A stretch of 64,000 nt of DNA from Asaia sp037151935 (GCF_051628905.1 NZ_CP157575.1:2790001-2854000), one strand, 5' to 3'. Positions 26,583 through 36,117 are shown, numbered from the stretch's first letter. The notes: generated from the sequence alone by a model not told the origin. Program-made: numbers and translations.

Positions 26583-26720
26583 GATGTCGGTTCTTCCTTC
26601 CTGAAGATGGATCGGCCCTGGAAATGGCTCAGGCCCGAAAAGCGCCATTCGCTGGAATTGCAGCGCAGGCATCGTCGCGGTGTTTGACGGTCATGCCTAT
26701 CCGATCAAAGCAGAGGTCCC

Positions 26721-26752
26721 GACGAGATGATGCTCTAAGCTATTATCTCGTC
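26721..26752. repeat. Inverted repeat upstream of the symporter gene
   Basis: GACGAGAT (26721-26728) and ATCTCGTC (26745-26752) form perfect 8-base arms around a 16-base spacer, in the 322-base gap between the symporter and a small membrane protein. Either an operator with two half-sites or a weak hairpin. I see no gene in the rest of this gap. Confidence 0.45.
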
Positions 26753-26904
26753 TTATATCAAATATCGGAACCGGAAGGGGTCGAGACTGTCATGCCGCTT
26801 TAAGGCTTCATGACAAAATGGCGCGTTGTGGGTGGGCGCAATCTCGGTCATATGAAAAGGGCGGAGAGAGGCGTTTTGCTCGAGCCGCGAAAGAGGAATG
26901 CAGC

Positions 26905-27189
26905 ATGGTTCAGAATGCAATTTCGGTGGTGATGGGCCTCATACTTGGTCTTTTCACCCTGATTGTCTCCGTGATTGCCGTGATAGAAGAGGCCGCGAGA
27001 AAAGCGCTCGTGTCGCTGGGCATTCCTCATCAGGTGCAGACGGCGCTTCTTGCCCTGCTGCTGCTTTTGCTTGTTGTTATTTCTTTTCGTCTCTTCGGGC
27101 GGCTCTTTGGCGTGCTGATTGCGATTGTTCTTCTTGCCCTGCTGCTACATGCGCTCTTCGCACCCGATATGACGGCTATCGCCATCTGA
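26905..27189 (+). CDS. Small two-to-three-helix membrane protein
   Basis: A 94-residue protein. A hydrophobic N-terminal helix (VVMGLILGLFTLIVSVIAVI) is followed by an amphipathic linker (EEAARKALVSLGIPHQVQT) and two close Leu/Val-rich helices ending in HALFAPDM. AGAGGAA lies eight bases before ATG 26905. Similar short proteins are common in Acetobacteraceae. I do not recognise a function. Confidence 0.6.
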   Translation: MVQNAISVVMGLILGLFTLIVSVIAVIEEAARKALVSLGIPHQVQTALLALLLLLLVVISFRLFGRLFGVLIAIVLLALLLHALFAPDMTAIAI

Positions 27190-27259
27190 CAGCACGAAAC
27201 ACGCCGCACGGCCGGGCGCACAGGCACCCGGTAAGGATGACGGCGGTCTTGAGGAAAAA

Positions 27260-27580
27260 TGGTGTCCGCGGCGGGATTCGAACCCACGGCCCCAGGATTC
27301 ATCCCACTTCGGCTTTCGCCGCCGACAGGACGGGCAAATCGCCCGACGCGTCGTTCGTGGTCTGGACTGTCTCTTCACCATAGCCTGGCATGCCAGACGA
27401 CAGGTGCTGCCCGTACAGTCTCTACACCTTCGCCACTCTTTTCAGAGAAGCGCTTGGCTCGGGATTGGCACGGCATAATGCCAGAGCGTTCCCCGAATTT
27501 GAGCAGATCCACCATGGCGTTTCCGACCATGGCGCCCAATTTTAGGAATCCTGTGCTCTATCCTGCTGAGCTACGCGGAC
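27260..27580 (-). tRNA. tRNA-Arg(CCU) interrupted by a group I intron
   Basis: Read on the minus strand, the 5' exon (27580-27544) gives acceptor GTCCGCG, D-arm GCTC...GAGC and anticodon stem CAGGA with loop TTCCT. The 3' exon (27299-27260) gives AA-TCCTG, variable loop, T-arm GTGGG-TTCGAAT-CCCGC, acceptor CGCGGAC, then A-CCA, so CCA is encoded. Joining them yields a 7-base loop TTCCTAA with anticodon CCU, which reads AGG. The intron sits right after the last anticodon base, the same place as in the Agrobacterium tumefaciens tRNA-Arg(CCU). Confidence 0.95.
27300..27543 (-). ncRNA. Self-splicing group I intron (IC3 type), 244 nt
   Basis: The 5' exon ends in U and the intron ends in G, as group I splicing requires. 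P1 can form between exon CCU and GGG at intron bases 8-10. P2 is a hairpin of two CCATGG copies capped by a GAAA tetraloop. The core blocks CAAATTCGGGGAA, CCCGAGCCAAGC, GAAGGTGTAGAGACTG, GCTATGGTGAAG and ACAGTCCAGA, in this order, match the core of the Azoarcus and Agrobacterium tRNA introns (P3 to P8, with the guanosine site in P7). No homing endonuclease is encoded. It is expected to splice without protein. Confidence 0.93.
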
Positions 27581-27590
27581 TACCATTTCC

Positions 27591-27619
27591 AGTCTAGGGG
27601 GCTCGCGCTGCACAAGCAA
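27591..27619 (-). promoter_or_regulatory. Promoter of the tRNA-Arg gene
   Basis: On the minus strand TTGCTT (-35), 17 bases, TAGACT (-10), with the tRNA 5' end ten bases further. The remaining gap up to 27921 holds no gene that I can support. Confidence 0.6.
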
Positions 27620-27921
27620 GCCGCCAGCTTTCAAATTTTTCTGTTCCCTGACATTGGTTGCAATAATGACAAGTCAAACTAAGATTGTTGCTTGTAGTAA
27701 GTCTCTTCGCCGTCGCATATGGGGCCTGTAGAGATGTTCTGTTTTTGTCGGATGCAAGATTTACTGCGTCCTGTTCCCCAAGGGGCCATTGTCGACAAGC
27801 ACGGTCTCGGCATCAACGTCTTCCCTTCGACTGCGCGGGTTGTTGAAGTGAGGAATACGTTTCGTAAAAAAACCGAGATAGGAATGTGATATAAGGCTTT
27901 GAGAAGAGAAAGCGTAAAGTA

Positions 27922-30033
27922 ATGTTCGATCTGGCCCTCCGTGGTGTTGCAAAAACCGATTCCACCCTACTGCGTCTGCGACTGATTGGTCGTATGGAAG
28001 CAATGACGCTTACTGGCGAAAGCGTTCTTCCTGTTGGTGGGAAGACGAAAGGTCTGCTTGCCATACTTGCGCTGTCGGATCGTAAACCCGTCGCCCGGTC
28101 TCATCTGGCTGAACTGCTCTGGAGCCGTCGTCCTGACGATCTGGCGCGCGCGTCGCTGCGTCAGGAAATTCATCGTCTTCTAGACGCACTGAGTCCGCTC
28201 GGTGTCGATGTGATCGACGTTCAGCGTCATACACTTGCGCTTAAGCCCGCTCTCACCTCGGTGGATGTCGAGCGCGTTCTCAACGGTGGCAAGTCGATCC
28301 TGCGCGAATTGCCGCCGCCAAGCGAGGTACTGCTGGGAGAGTTGAACGGAATCGATCCCGCTTTCAACGAGTGGATCGAAGGCCAGCGGACGCGTCTGAA
28401 TCGTCATATTTATCAGCTTTTTGAGAGTGCGCTGCGTACACAGGTCGATCCTGACGCCATTCTCGAGACGGCAGATCACCTGCTTTTGCGCGACGGTCTC
28501 AATGAGGCGGCATGGCGCGCGCGCATCCAGGCATGGGTGACCAAGGGCGAATATGCCCAGGCTGCAGCGCTTGGCGACCAGGTTGTGCAGCTATTCCAGG
28601 ACCAGCTCGGCACCGTGCCCGGCCCCGCGACAATGGGGCTGGTGCGCGGCTTGCAGGAACGAATCGCTTTCGATTCCTACGCGAAGTCGCATCACGGCGC
28701 CTCGTCCGAGGTCGATACGTCTCTGCTCCATGCCGACAGGCATGTTGAGAGCTCGGGTCTTTTTGCTTCAGCAGGAGGGGAAGGGTCATTTTTATCGGCT
28801 GGGCCGCCGCCACGCACACTGGGCTCCATCGCTGTTGCGCCGCTAAAGGCCACAGGAGGAGAACATGCCGAAGCCCTCGCTGCCGAGCTGACTGAACGCC
28901 TCGAAGTGAAGCTGGTCGGGCTCCAGACATTTACGGTTGTGCCGTTTCCTGAAACGCCGCACGGCGATACCGGACCGCTTCTGGGCAATACCTATAATCC
29001 GGGTACGGATTATGTCATTTCAGGGCTCGTGCGTGCGAATTGCCCCCATGGCGAGGCGTCCGAAGGCTATGTCATCATCAGATTGCTGAGCCTGCGTCAG
29101 GAAGGCAGTGTTGTCTGGGCAGATCGTTTTGAGCTGCCGAAGGATACGCGCGCCCAGCGTGCGCTGTTGTTCTACGTCATGAAGTCGTTGCAGTGGTCGC
29201 TGTTTCTCTCCGAGGGGCAGCGTATGATGTCGCGCCCGATTGCAGAGCTTTCGGCGTTTCAGATGGCGATCAGGGCGCTCACCCTTTTGCTGCGCTGCGA
29301 TATTACGCTGTCGGCAGAGCTGAGCGAACTGGTCGAGCGGGCCTATCAATCCGATCAGGAATCGGTCTTCGTGCTCTATGTGCGGTCGCTGATCCGTTTT
29401 TTCCTTTATCAGGACAACTGGACCGGTGCGCCGTCGGAAGAGATGGAAGAGATCGCGTCTGCCGCGGGATACGTAGCAATCCAGCTTCGGGCGAACCCGC
29501 TGGGTGTCTGGCTCTCCATGATGACCCGTACTTTCACACCGGGGCAGCTCGACGAAGCGAAGGCCCTGACGGCGGAGTACACGGGTGCGTCCGGTGTTTT
29601 TCCCGCAATTGCGATCTCACCGTCCATCCATGCCCTCAAGGCCATCCAGGCCCTGCTGTCAGAGGACAAGGATTGTGCGCTGGATGAAATCCAGCAGTTC
29701 CGGGCCTTGCGGGCTTCCCAGCCGCTTGCGGTGTTGTCGGAGCCGTTCAGCATTTTTGTGCTTGAAGTGTCCGGCAATGCCGAAGAAGCACGTCAGGCCG
29801 GGGCGGCTTTCGTTAGCCTCTATCCCCGAAGTGCTGCAGGTGTTCTGTATTATCTCGTCGCGCTTGCCGCTCAGGGTGTCAGTGAGGAAGCCGATCGTGT
29901 AAAGCGCCATTTGCTGCGTCTGGTGCCGGATGTGACCATTGTGGGGGTTCTCTCCCGCCATGCCTATCTGCCTGACTCCATGCAGGCCTGGCTGCGCGAG
30001 ATGCTCGAACGCGTCGGTATCCCCGCAGGATAA
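27922..30033 (+). CDS. SARP/BTAD-type transcriptional regulator
   Basis: A 703-residue protein. Residues about 17-110 form an OmpR-like winged helix (LRLIGRMEAMTLTG, GGKTKGLLAILALSDRKPVARSHLAELLW and SLRQEIHRLL). Residues about 140-245 form a bacterial transcriptional activation (BTAD) helical domain (NRHIYQLFESALR, LNEAAWRARIQAWVTKGEYAQAAALGDQVVQLFQDQLG). A linker and an adenylate-cyclase/TolB-like segment (SIAVAPLKATGGEHAEALAAELTERLE) follow, then helical TPR-like repeats to the end. Such regulators occur singly in alphaproteobacteria and control unknown targets. Not coupled to any neighbour. Confidence 0.82.
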   Translation: MFDLALRGVAKTDSTLLRLRLIGRMEAMTLTGESVLPVGGKTKGLLAILALSDRKPVARSHLAELLWSRRPDDLARASLRQEIHRLLDALSPLGVDVIDVQRHTLALKPALTSVDVERVLNGGKSILRELPPPSEVLLGELNGIDPAFNEWIEGQRTRLNRHIYQLFESALRTQVDPDAILETADHLLLRDGLNEAAWRARIQAWVTKGEYAQAAALGDQVVQLFQDQLGTVPGPATMGLVRGLQERIAFDSYAKSHHGASSEVDTSLLHADRHVESSGLFASAGGEGSFLSAGPPPRTLGSIAVAPLKATGGEHAEALAAELTERLEVKLVGLQTFTVVPFPETPHGDTGPLLGNTYNPGTDYVISGLVRANCPHGEASEGYVIIRLLSLRQEGSVVWADRFELPKDTRAQRALLFYVMKSLQWSLFLSEGQRMMSRPIAELSAFQMAIRALTLLLRCDITLSAELSELVERAYQSDQESVFVLYVRSLIRFFLYQDNWTGAPSEEMEEIASAAGYVAIQLRANPLGVWLSMMTRTFTPGQLDEAKALTAEYTGASGVFPAIAISPSIHALKAIQALLSEDKDCALDEIQQFRALRASQPLAVLSEPFSIFVLEVSGNAEEARQAGAAFVSLYPRSAAGVLYYLVALAAQGVSEEADRVKRHLLRLVPDVTIVGVLSRHAYLPDSMQAWLREMLERVGIPAG

Positions 30034-30152
30034 ACCCGTTGCCCCGCTTGGCGTGGCCGGGCGGGCGCGATATGAACTGTTTTCAGCGCCGGACGCGGCT
30101 ATCGCGATCGGGGATTTCGACACGCGGCCAGTGCCAGTCTAATAGGGACATC

Positions 30153-30686
30153 ATGACTCCTCGTTTGCAGCCGATTGCCCCTCTCAATGCGCCTGTCAGG
30201 GCGACCCTCTCGCTGGGACGGTTCCTGCCCGTTCTGCCGCTTTGCGCTCTGATGGCGCTAAGCGCTTGCGGCGGCGGGCGCGACCCCGACAGCCTGACCC
30301 AGCCGCGCAACCATCTGCTGGGTGTCGACCGCGGCGCGACGGGCGGCGACGACCAGCTTCAGGGCGGCGTGAATGCCTATCTGTGGCGCGGTGCGATCGA
30401 CACCCTGTCATTCATGCCATTTGCCTCGGCCGACGCGAATGGCGGCGTGATTCTGACGGATTGGTATCAGCCGCCTGCCAGCACCAATGAGCGTTTCAAG
30501 ATTGCGGCCTATATTCTCGACCGCCGTCTGCGCTCCGATGCCCTGCGCGTCTCTGTTTTCCGTCAGGAAAAGCAGGGTACGGAGTGGGTCGATACCCCCG
30601 TTGCGCCTAACACGACGTCTGACATCACCACCCGCATCCTCGCCCGCGCGCGTCAGCTTCGTGCCGATAACGGCAACCGGGATTAA
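30153..30686 (+). CDS. DUF3576 lipoprotein
   Basis: A 177-residue outer-membrane or periplasmic lipoprotein. The signal ends with lipobox LSAC (Cys about residue 40), and the mature part NAYLWRGAIDTLSFMPFASADANGGVILTDWY is the DUF3576 signature. In alphaproteobacteria this gene lies directly before leuS, as here (48 bases). An envelope role is suggested by the linked lptE but has not been shown from sequence. Confidence 0.88.
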   Translation: MTPRLQPIAPLNAPVRATLSLGRFLPVLPLCALMALSACGGGRDPDSLTQPRNHLLGVDRGATGGDDQLQGGVNAYLWRGAIDTLSFMPFASADANGGVILTDWYQPPASTNERFKIAAYILDRRLRSDALRVSVFRQEKQGTEWVDTPVAPNTTSDITTRILARARQLRADNGNRD

Positions 30687-30734
30687 TTCCCGGTTTTTCG
30701 ACGTAAACGCGACCGGAACAAACGATAGAAGATC

Positions 30735-33332
30735 ATGACGGAACAAGAGACACTCGGCTTCGATTTCGACAAGGCCGAGCCCAAATGGCAAGCCAGATGG
30801 GAGAGCGCCCGCGCTTTCGCGGCAGAGGATCACCCTGCTGCCGACAAGCCGAAATATTATGTGCTTGAGATGTTTCCCTATCCGTCTGGTCAGCTCCATA
30901 TGGGCCATGTGCGCAATTATGCGCTTGGCGATGTGGTGGCGCGCTACAAGCGCGCGCGCGGCTTTTCGGTGCTGCATCCCATGGGGTGGGATGCATTTGG
31001 CCTTCCCGCCGAAAATGCCGCGCGTGAGCGTGGCGTGCATCCGGGCCAGTGGACGCTCGACAACATCGCCGCGATGCGCGGCACGTTGCAGCGCCTCGGT
31101 TTCTCGCTCGACTGGGAGCGCGAAATTGCCACCTGCCTGCCGGAATATTACGGCCATCAGCAGAAGCTCTTTCTCGATATGTGGCGCAAGGGGCTGGTCG
31201 AACGTCGTGAATCGGCGGTCAACTGGGACCCTGTGGACAATACCGTTCTCGCCAATGAGCAGGTAGTCGATGGACGTGGCTGGCGTTCTGGCGCGCTGAT
31301 CGAGAAGAAGCGCCTGTCGCAGTGGTTCCTCAAGATCACCGATTTTGCCGCTCCGCTGCTCGAGGGGCTGGACAAGCTCGATCGCTGGCCAGCGCGCGTG
31401 CGCGTCATGCAGGAGCGCTGGATCGGTCGTTCGGAAGGTGTGCGCGTGCGTTTCGCGCTTCATGCGCCGCCGGAAGGGTTCGATGTCGATCTGGATTCGG
31501 TCGAGGTTTTCACGACCCGTCCCGACACGCTGTTCGGTATGAGCTTCGTCGCGATTGCCGCCGATCATCCTCTGGCTGCAAAGGTGGCAAAGGATAATCA
31601 GAGCGCACGCGAATTTATTGAGGAATGCCAGCGCCTGGGGACGTCGGAAGAAGCCATCGAGGCGGCCGAGAAGCGCGGCGTCGATACGGGTTTGCGGGTG
31701 AGCAACCCGTTTGCGCCCGACGAAACCGTACCGGTCTGGATCGCCAACTTCGTGCTGATGGACTATGGCACGGGTGCCGTTTTCGGTTGCCCCTGTGGCG
31801 ACCAGCGCGACCTCGATTTCGCCCGTAAATACGATCTGCCCATACGCCCCGTCATCCTGCCGACCGGGCAGGAAGAAAGCAGCTTCACGGTCGGCAAGAC
31901 GGCCGTTACCGGCGAGGGCACGCTCATCAATTCCGGCTTCCTCGACGGGCTCAACACCGTCGAAGGCAAGCGTAAGGCTATCGAGCGCCTCGAAGACATG
32001 GGCATCGGTCGTTCGGTCGTGAACTGGCGTCTGCGCGACTGGGGCATTTCGCGTCAGCGCTACTGGGGCTGCCCAATCCCCGTGGTGCATTGCGAGTCCT
32101 GCGGTGCGGTGCCGGTTCCTGATGACCAGTTGCCGGTCAAGCTGCCGGGTGACGTGACGTTTGACCGCCCCGGCAACCCGCTCGATCATCATCCGAGCTG
32201 GAAACATGTCGCCTGCCCGCAATGCGGTGCTGCGGCGCGCCGTGAGACCGACACATTTGACACCTTCGTCGATAGCTCGTGGTATTTTGCCCGCTTCACG
32301 GCGCCCCATGCCGGGACGCCGACCGATCCGCAGGCTGCCAATTCCTGGTTGCCGGTTGATCAGTATATCGGCGGAATCGAGCACGCGATTTTGCATCTGC
32401 TCTATGCGCGCTTCTTCACGCGCGCCATGCATGAGACGGGTCATCTCGATCTCGACGAGCCTTTCGGCGGTCTATTCACTCAGGGCATGATCACCCATGA
32501 GAGCTATCGCGACGACAATGGCTGGCTCGCGCCCGAAGACGTCGTGCGTTCCGGCGATGGTTACGTGCGTCGCGATAATGGCGGTCCGGTTCAGCTCGGT
32601 CGCCTTGAGAAAATGTCCAAATCCAAGCGCAATACGGTATCGCCAATTGCGATCATCGAGCGTTTCGGCGCTGATACGGCGCGCTGGTTCGTGCTGTCTG
32701 ACAGCCCGCCAGAGCGTGACATGGAATGGACCGAGGCCGGTGTGGCCGCTTCGGCGCGCTTCGGCCAGCGTCTCTATCGCCTGGTTCAGGGGGTTGCCAG
32801 CCAGGTGCCTCAGGATGCCGCTTTTGGCGAAGGCGGGCGCAGCCTGCGCCAGGCAACGCATCGCACGATCAAGGCCGTTACCGACGCGCTCGAAGGCTTC
32901 ACGCCCAATGTGGCGGTGGCCCGTCTGCACGAGCTGAGCGCAGCCCTTGCCGAGGCAGAGAAGAAGGATGAGGAGGGTATCGGTGCTGCCCGTCGCGAAG
33001 CCGCGATGGTGCTTGCCCTTCTGGTCGCGCCGATGATGCCGCATCTGGCGGAAGAAATGGTCGCTCTGCTTGAGCCCGAAAGTGCCATGGTGGTCGAACG
33101 TTCCTGGCCAGTCGCGCTTGACGCGTTCGTTGCGCTCGACAGCATCACGCTGGGTGTCCAGATCATGGGCAAGCTGCGCGGCACAATTGAGGTGCCGCCC
33201 GATGCGCCCTCTGATATGGTCCTGCCTCTCGCCGAGGCCGAGCCCAATGTGGCGCGGATGCTCGAGGGCAAACGGATCGTCAAGCGGATCCATGTCCCGA
33301 ACCGTATCGTCAATTTCGTGGTGGCAGGCTGA
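30735..33332 (+). CDS. leuS: Leucyl-tRNA synthetase
   Basis: An 865-residue class I synthetase of normal bacterial length that charges tRNA-Leu. The HIGH-type motif is HMGH (55-58, after MFPYPSGQL) and KMSKS is at 626-630. The editing domain (about 225-420) contains FTTRPDTLFG and the Asp in DYGTGAV. The C-terminal anticodon and linker domains are present. It begins the leuS-lptE-holA group; lptE starts five bases after its stop. Confidence 0.98.
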   Translation: MTEQETLGFDFDKAEPKWQARWESARAFAAEDHPAADKPKYYVLEMFPYPSGQLHMGHVRNYALGDVVARYKRARGFSVLHPMGWDAFGLPAENAARERGVHPGQWTLDNIAAMRGTLQRLGFSLDWEREIATCLPEYYGHQQKLFLDMWRKGLVERRESAVNWDPVDNTVLANEQVVDGRGWRSGALIEKKRLSQWFLKITDFAAPLLEGLDKLDRWPARVRVMQERWIGRSEGVRVRFALHAPPEGFDVDLDSVEVFTTRPDTLFGMSFVAIAADHPLAAKVAKDNQSAREFIEECQRLGTSEEAIEAAEKRGVDTGLRVSNPFAPDETVPVWIANFVLMDYGTGAVFGCPCGDQRDLDFARKYDLPIRPVILPTGQEESSFTVGKTAVTGEGTLINSGFLDGLNTVEGKRKAIERLEDMGIGRSVVNWRLRDWGISRQRYWGCPIPVVHCESCGAVPVPDDQLPVKLPGDVTFDRPGNPLDHHPSWKHVACPQCGAAARRETDTFDTFVDSSWYFARFTAPHAGTPTDPQAANSWLPVDQYIGGIEHAILHLLYARFFTRAMHETGHLDLDEPFGGLFTQGMITHESYRDDNGWLAPEDVVRSGDGYVRRDNGGPVQLGRLEKMSKSKRNTVSPIAIIERFGADTARWFVLSDSPPERDMEWTEAGVAASARFGQRLYRLVQGVASQVPQDAAFGEGGRSLRQATHRTIKAVTDALEGFTPNVAVARLHELSAALAEAEKKDEEGIGAARREAAMVLALLVAPMMPHLAEEMVALLEPESAMVVERSWPVALDAFVALDSITLGVQIMGKLRGTIEVPPDAPSDMVLPLAEAEPNVARMLEGKRIVKRIHVPNRIVNFVVAG

Positions 33333-33336
33333 TATC

Positions 33337-33990
33337 ATGCGTCGATTCGTTCTGCTTGCTTCCCTGGCCCTGAGCGGCTGTGGTTTTCAGCCGCTTTACG
33401 GAAGCAATGGGGCAGGCGGGGCGCGCGTTACGCATGAATTGCAGCGCATCTATGTTGCCAATATCCCCGAGCGCCAGGGGCAGGAACTGCGTCTGGCGCT
33501 GCAGGAGCAGCTTGGTGGCGCCAGTACCAAGGCGCCTGACGGCTATACGCTGAACGTTGCTTTCAACGTAAATGCCTCTGTAATCGACATCCATAGCGAC
33601 AACACGGCGGGTCGTTTCCGCGAGATCGGCTCGGCTCACTGGCGCCTGTGGACGGTTGAGGCGACCCCGAAATTCCTCGCAGAAGGCGATGTCTCCTCGC
33701 TTGATGGCTTCAACGCCACCTTCGAGCAATATCTCGCCCAGACGCTCAATGACGAGACGGTCCGTGCCCGCCTGGCCGAGACGCTTGCAGGCTCGATCCG
33801 CCAGCAGATCGCAACCTGGTTCAAATCGCAGATCAAACCCTCTACCAATAACCCGAGCGACGTGCCGTCCTATTTCGATCCGACAGCCATGCCGACGAAG
33901 GATGGCCAACCCTACGAAAAGGCCGGTCCTGACGGCTTCCCGGCGGCAGCAACGGGTCGAACGGATCTGAACAGCCAGAACAGCGACTGA
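33337..33990 (+). CDS. lptE: LPS-assembly lipoprotein LptE
   Basis: A 217-residue outer-membrane lipoprotein that plugs the LptD barrel for lipopolysaccharide export. The N-terminus MRRFVLLASLALSGCGFQPLYG has lipobox LSGC and the family phrase GCGFQPLYG. The Thr/Pro/Asp-rich tail after residue 165 is longer than usual. It lies between leuS and holA, an order conserved in alphaproteobacteria. Confidence 0.93.
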   Translation: MRRFVLLASLALSGCGFQPLYGSNGAGGARVTHELQRIYVANIPERQGQELRLALQEQLGGASTKAPDGYTLNVAFNVNASVIDIHSDNTAGRFREIGSAHWRLWTVEATPKFLAEGDVSSLDGFNATFEQYLAQTLNDETVRARLAETLAGSIRQQIATWFKSQIKPSTNNPSDVPSYFDPTAMPTKDGQPYEKAGPDGFPAAATGRTDLNSQNSD

Positions 33991-33996
33991 TCGCGT

Positions 33997-35007
33997 ATGA
34001 AGATCGATGCCCGCTCGACTGCGCGTACCCTTGCCGAAATCGGCAAGTGGCGCGGGGTTTTGCTCTATGGCGATGATCTGGGGCTGATCCGCGAGCGCGC
34101 CGCGCAATGCGTGCGTCAGGTGGCTGAATCTCTCGACGATCCTTTTCGTGTCGCCCTGCTCGATCAGGAGCAGCACGGCCGGGTGGAAGAGGAAATCGGC
34201 GCGCTTTCGCTCATTGGCGGTCGCCGTGTTGTGTGGGTGCGCGACGCTCAGGACACGCTTCTACCCCGGGTCACAGCGGCCCTTTCGATCGAGAGCGATA
34301 CGCTGCTTGTGATCGAGGCACCGGGGCTCGCCTCGCGCGCCAAGCTGCGCAGCGCGCTGGATGCGCATCCCAAGATAGCGTCGATCGGCTGCTACCCCGA
34401 AGAAGGGCGCACACTGATTGCCTCTTTGAGCGATCTCTTTCGTGACGCCTCTGTCGCCGTTGATCGCGAGGCTCTGTTCTGGCTCTCTTCCGTTCTGGGG
34501 GCAGACCGTGCTGCCGTGCGCAGCGAAGTAGAAAAGCTCGTTCTATATGCGGGTGAGGGTGGCAAACTCTCTCTGGACGATGTGCAGGACTGCATAGGCG
34601 ATTCCGCCAATGCAACACTCGACGATGCGACGACTGCGGCTATGGCAGGTGAACGCGCCGCGGCCGATATCGCGCTCGAGCGGGCGCTTGCCGATGGTCT
34701 TTCCCCCATCGCGCTGGCCCGCGCCTGCCTCTCGCTCATGACGCGTCTCCATCGCGTGCTCGACTGGATGGATGAGGGAAAATCGCGTCAGGAAGCCATC
34801 AAGCTGCTCAAGCCGCCGGTCTTCTTCAAAAAAATGGACAGTTTCACCAAGGCGCTCGAACGCTGGGATGGCGTCGGGCTGCAACGCGCCTGCGAGGCGG
34901 TGCAGGGGTTCGAGCTGGCCTGCAAACAGACCGGCTGTCCCGATCTGGCTTTGTCGCGCCGCCTCATAGCTCAGCTCTGTCTCGGTCCAAGATCATTCCA
35001 GCGTTGA
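33997..35007 (+). CDS. holA: DNA polymerase III delta subunit
   Basis: A 336-residue clamp-loader subunit that opens the beta clamp. YGDDLGLIRERAAQ near the start, RRVVWVRDAQD and the C-terminal LARACLSLMTRLHRVLDWMDEGKS...PPVFFKKMDSF segment are typical of alphaproteobacterial HolA. It follows lptE by six bases. Confidence 0.94.
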   Translation: MKIDARSTARTLAEIGKWRGVLLYGDDLGLIRERAAQCVRQVAESLDDPFRVALLDQEQHGRVEEEIGALSLIGGRRVVWVRDAQDTLLPRVTAALSIESDTLLVIEAPGLASRAKLRSALDAHPKIASIGCYPEEGRTLIASLSDLFRDASVAVDREALFWLSSVLGADRAAVRSEVEKLVLYAGEGGKLSLDDVQDCIGDSANATLDDATTAAMAGERAAADIALERALADGLSPIALARACLSLMTRLHRVLDWMDEGKSRQEAIKLLKPPVFFKKMDSFTKALERWDGVGLQRACEAVQGFELACKQTGCPDLALSRRLIAQLCLGPRSFQR

Positions 35008-35154
35008 AATCATGGCGCGGTTCTGCCACGGCTGAGAGAACGGCATTCTAAAACGGCATTCTGACAGGGGAGGTTATCCGATCAGTCATCTCCGCTTTCT
35101 TCACCTGTCGCGATCTTCAGGGCCGGGCGATCTCCACGAGGCAGGGCGCCCGGT

Positions 35155-36117
35155 ATGAGTTTTTTCGCTGCCGGAAGCTTCCTGCGTCGACGCGCAGGCG
35201 CTTCAGCCGCCTTGTGCATGCTGCTGCTTCTCGTGCTCTGCGCTCTTGCAGCCCCGCTTTATGCAAGAGCGGTCGGCGTGGACCCTATGGAATCCTCTCT
35301 GGCGGGCACGGTGCTTCGTGACGGGATGCGTGTCGATATCATGCAGCCCAATGAGAATCCGCTCCATCTGGGTCTCTCACCCATCGGGCCGTCATGGCGC
35401 TGGGGCCCGTATATGCTCGGAGCGGATTCCCAGGGGCGCGATATTGCGGCGCGTCTGCTTTATGGTGCGCGGTCATCGCTTCTGATTGCTTTCTCGGCAG
35501 CCTGTCTCTGCCTTGTCATGGCGACTTCATGCGGATTGCTCGCAGGTTATTGTGGCGGCTGGGCGGATATCCTCATTTCCCGTGCGCTCGATATTCTCTG
35601 GGCCGTCCCGGTCTATCTCTTTGCCATCAGTCTGAGCGTCGTGACCGTGGGGCATGATCTGTCTTTCGGGCCGTTTCACGTGCAACCGGACAGTCTTGTT
35701 CTTCCCATTGCCATTATCGCGCTCATCTACGTGCCTTATGCAGCCAGACCGATCAGAGCGCGCACCAAAAGCCTGTCGAATGCGGGCTTCGTGCTGGCGG
35801 CGCGAGGGCTCGGGGCTTCGCCGCTGCGGATCGTCCTGCGTGAGATCCTGCCTCTCCTGGCTGAGACGGTGCTGGTTCTCTCGCCTCTCATCATGGCGCT
35901 TTGCCTTCTGGCTGAGTCGGCGCTCTCCTTTCTCAGCCTTGGCGTGCAGGCACCGGCGGCATCGTGGGGAAGCCTCATTCACGACGGTGAGGGGCTGATC
36001 TATAGTCGCCCGGTCGTCGCCATCGCGCCGGGTGTGGCGATCATCCTGACCGTCCTGTCTCTCAACGCGCTGGGTGACGCCGCTCAGGCAGAACTCCGAG
36101 CGCGAGGCGGTCGATGA
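35155..36117 (+). CDS. Peptide/nickel-type ABC transporter permease (DppC-like)
   Basis: A 320-residue inner-membrane permease with an OppC-type N-terminal helix, then MLGADSQGRDIAARLLYGARSSL, the standard DppC phrase (normally LGTDxxGRDVxSR). The EAA loop ARGLGASPLRIVLREILPLL is near residue 220. It is first in a four-gene operon and its stop overlaps the next ATG (ATGA). The usual order is B before C; here C comes first. No substrate-binding protein is encoded near. Confidence 0.88.
   Translation: MSFFAAGSFLRRRAGASAALCMLLLLVLCALAAPLYARAVGVDPMESSLAGTVLRDGMRVDIMQPNENPLHLGLSPIGPSWRWGPYMLGADSQGRDIAARLLYGARSSLLIAFSAACLCLVMATSCGLLAGYCGGWADILISRALDILWAVPVYLFAISLSVVTVGHDLSFGPFHVQPDSLVLPIAIIALIYVPYAARPIRARTKSLSNAGFVLAARGLGASPLRIVLREILPLLAETVLVLSPLIMALCLLAESALSFLSLGVQAPAASWGSLIHDGEGLIYSRPVVAIAPGVAIILTVLSLNALGDAAQAELRARGGR

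Noticed and set aside
27259..27597. 112-codon open frame inside the tRNA/intron region, possible homing endonuclease
   Set aside because: No LAGLIDADG, HNH or GIY-YIG motif, and it runs opposite to the intron and through both exons.
30408..32444. 678-codon minus-strand open frame across leuS
   Set aside because: Lies wholly within leuS, with no domain order or ribosome site; arises from GC-rich codon use on the opposite strand.
35041..35062. Direct repeat of ACGGCATTCT twice in 23 bases before the ABC operon
   Set aside because: Too short and isolated to be a CRISPR or an integration site; probably a chance duplication.
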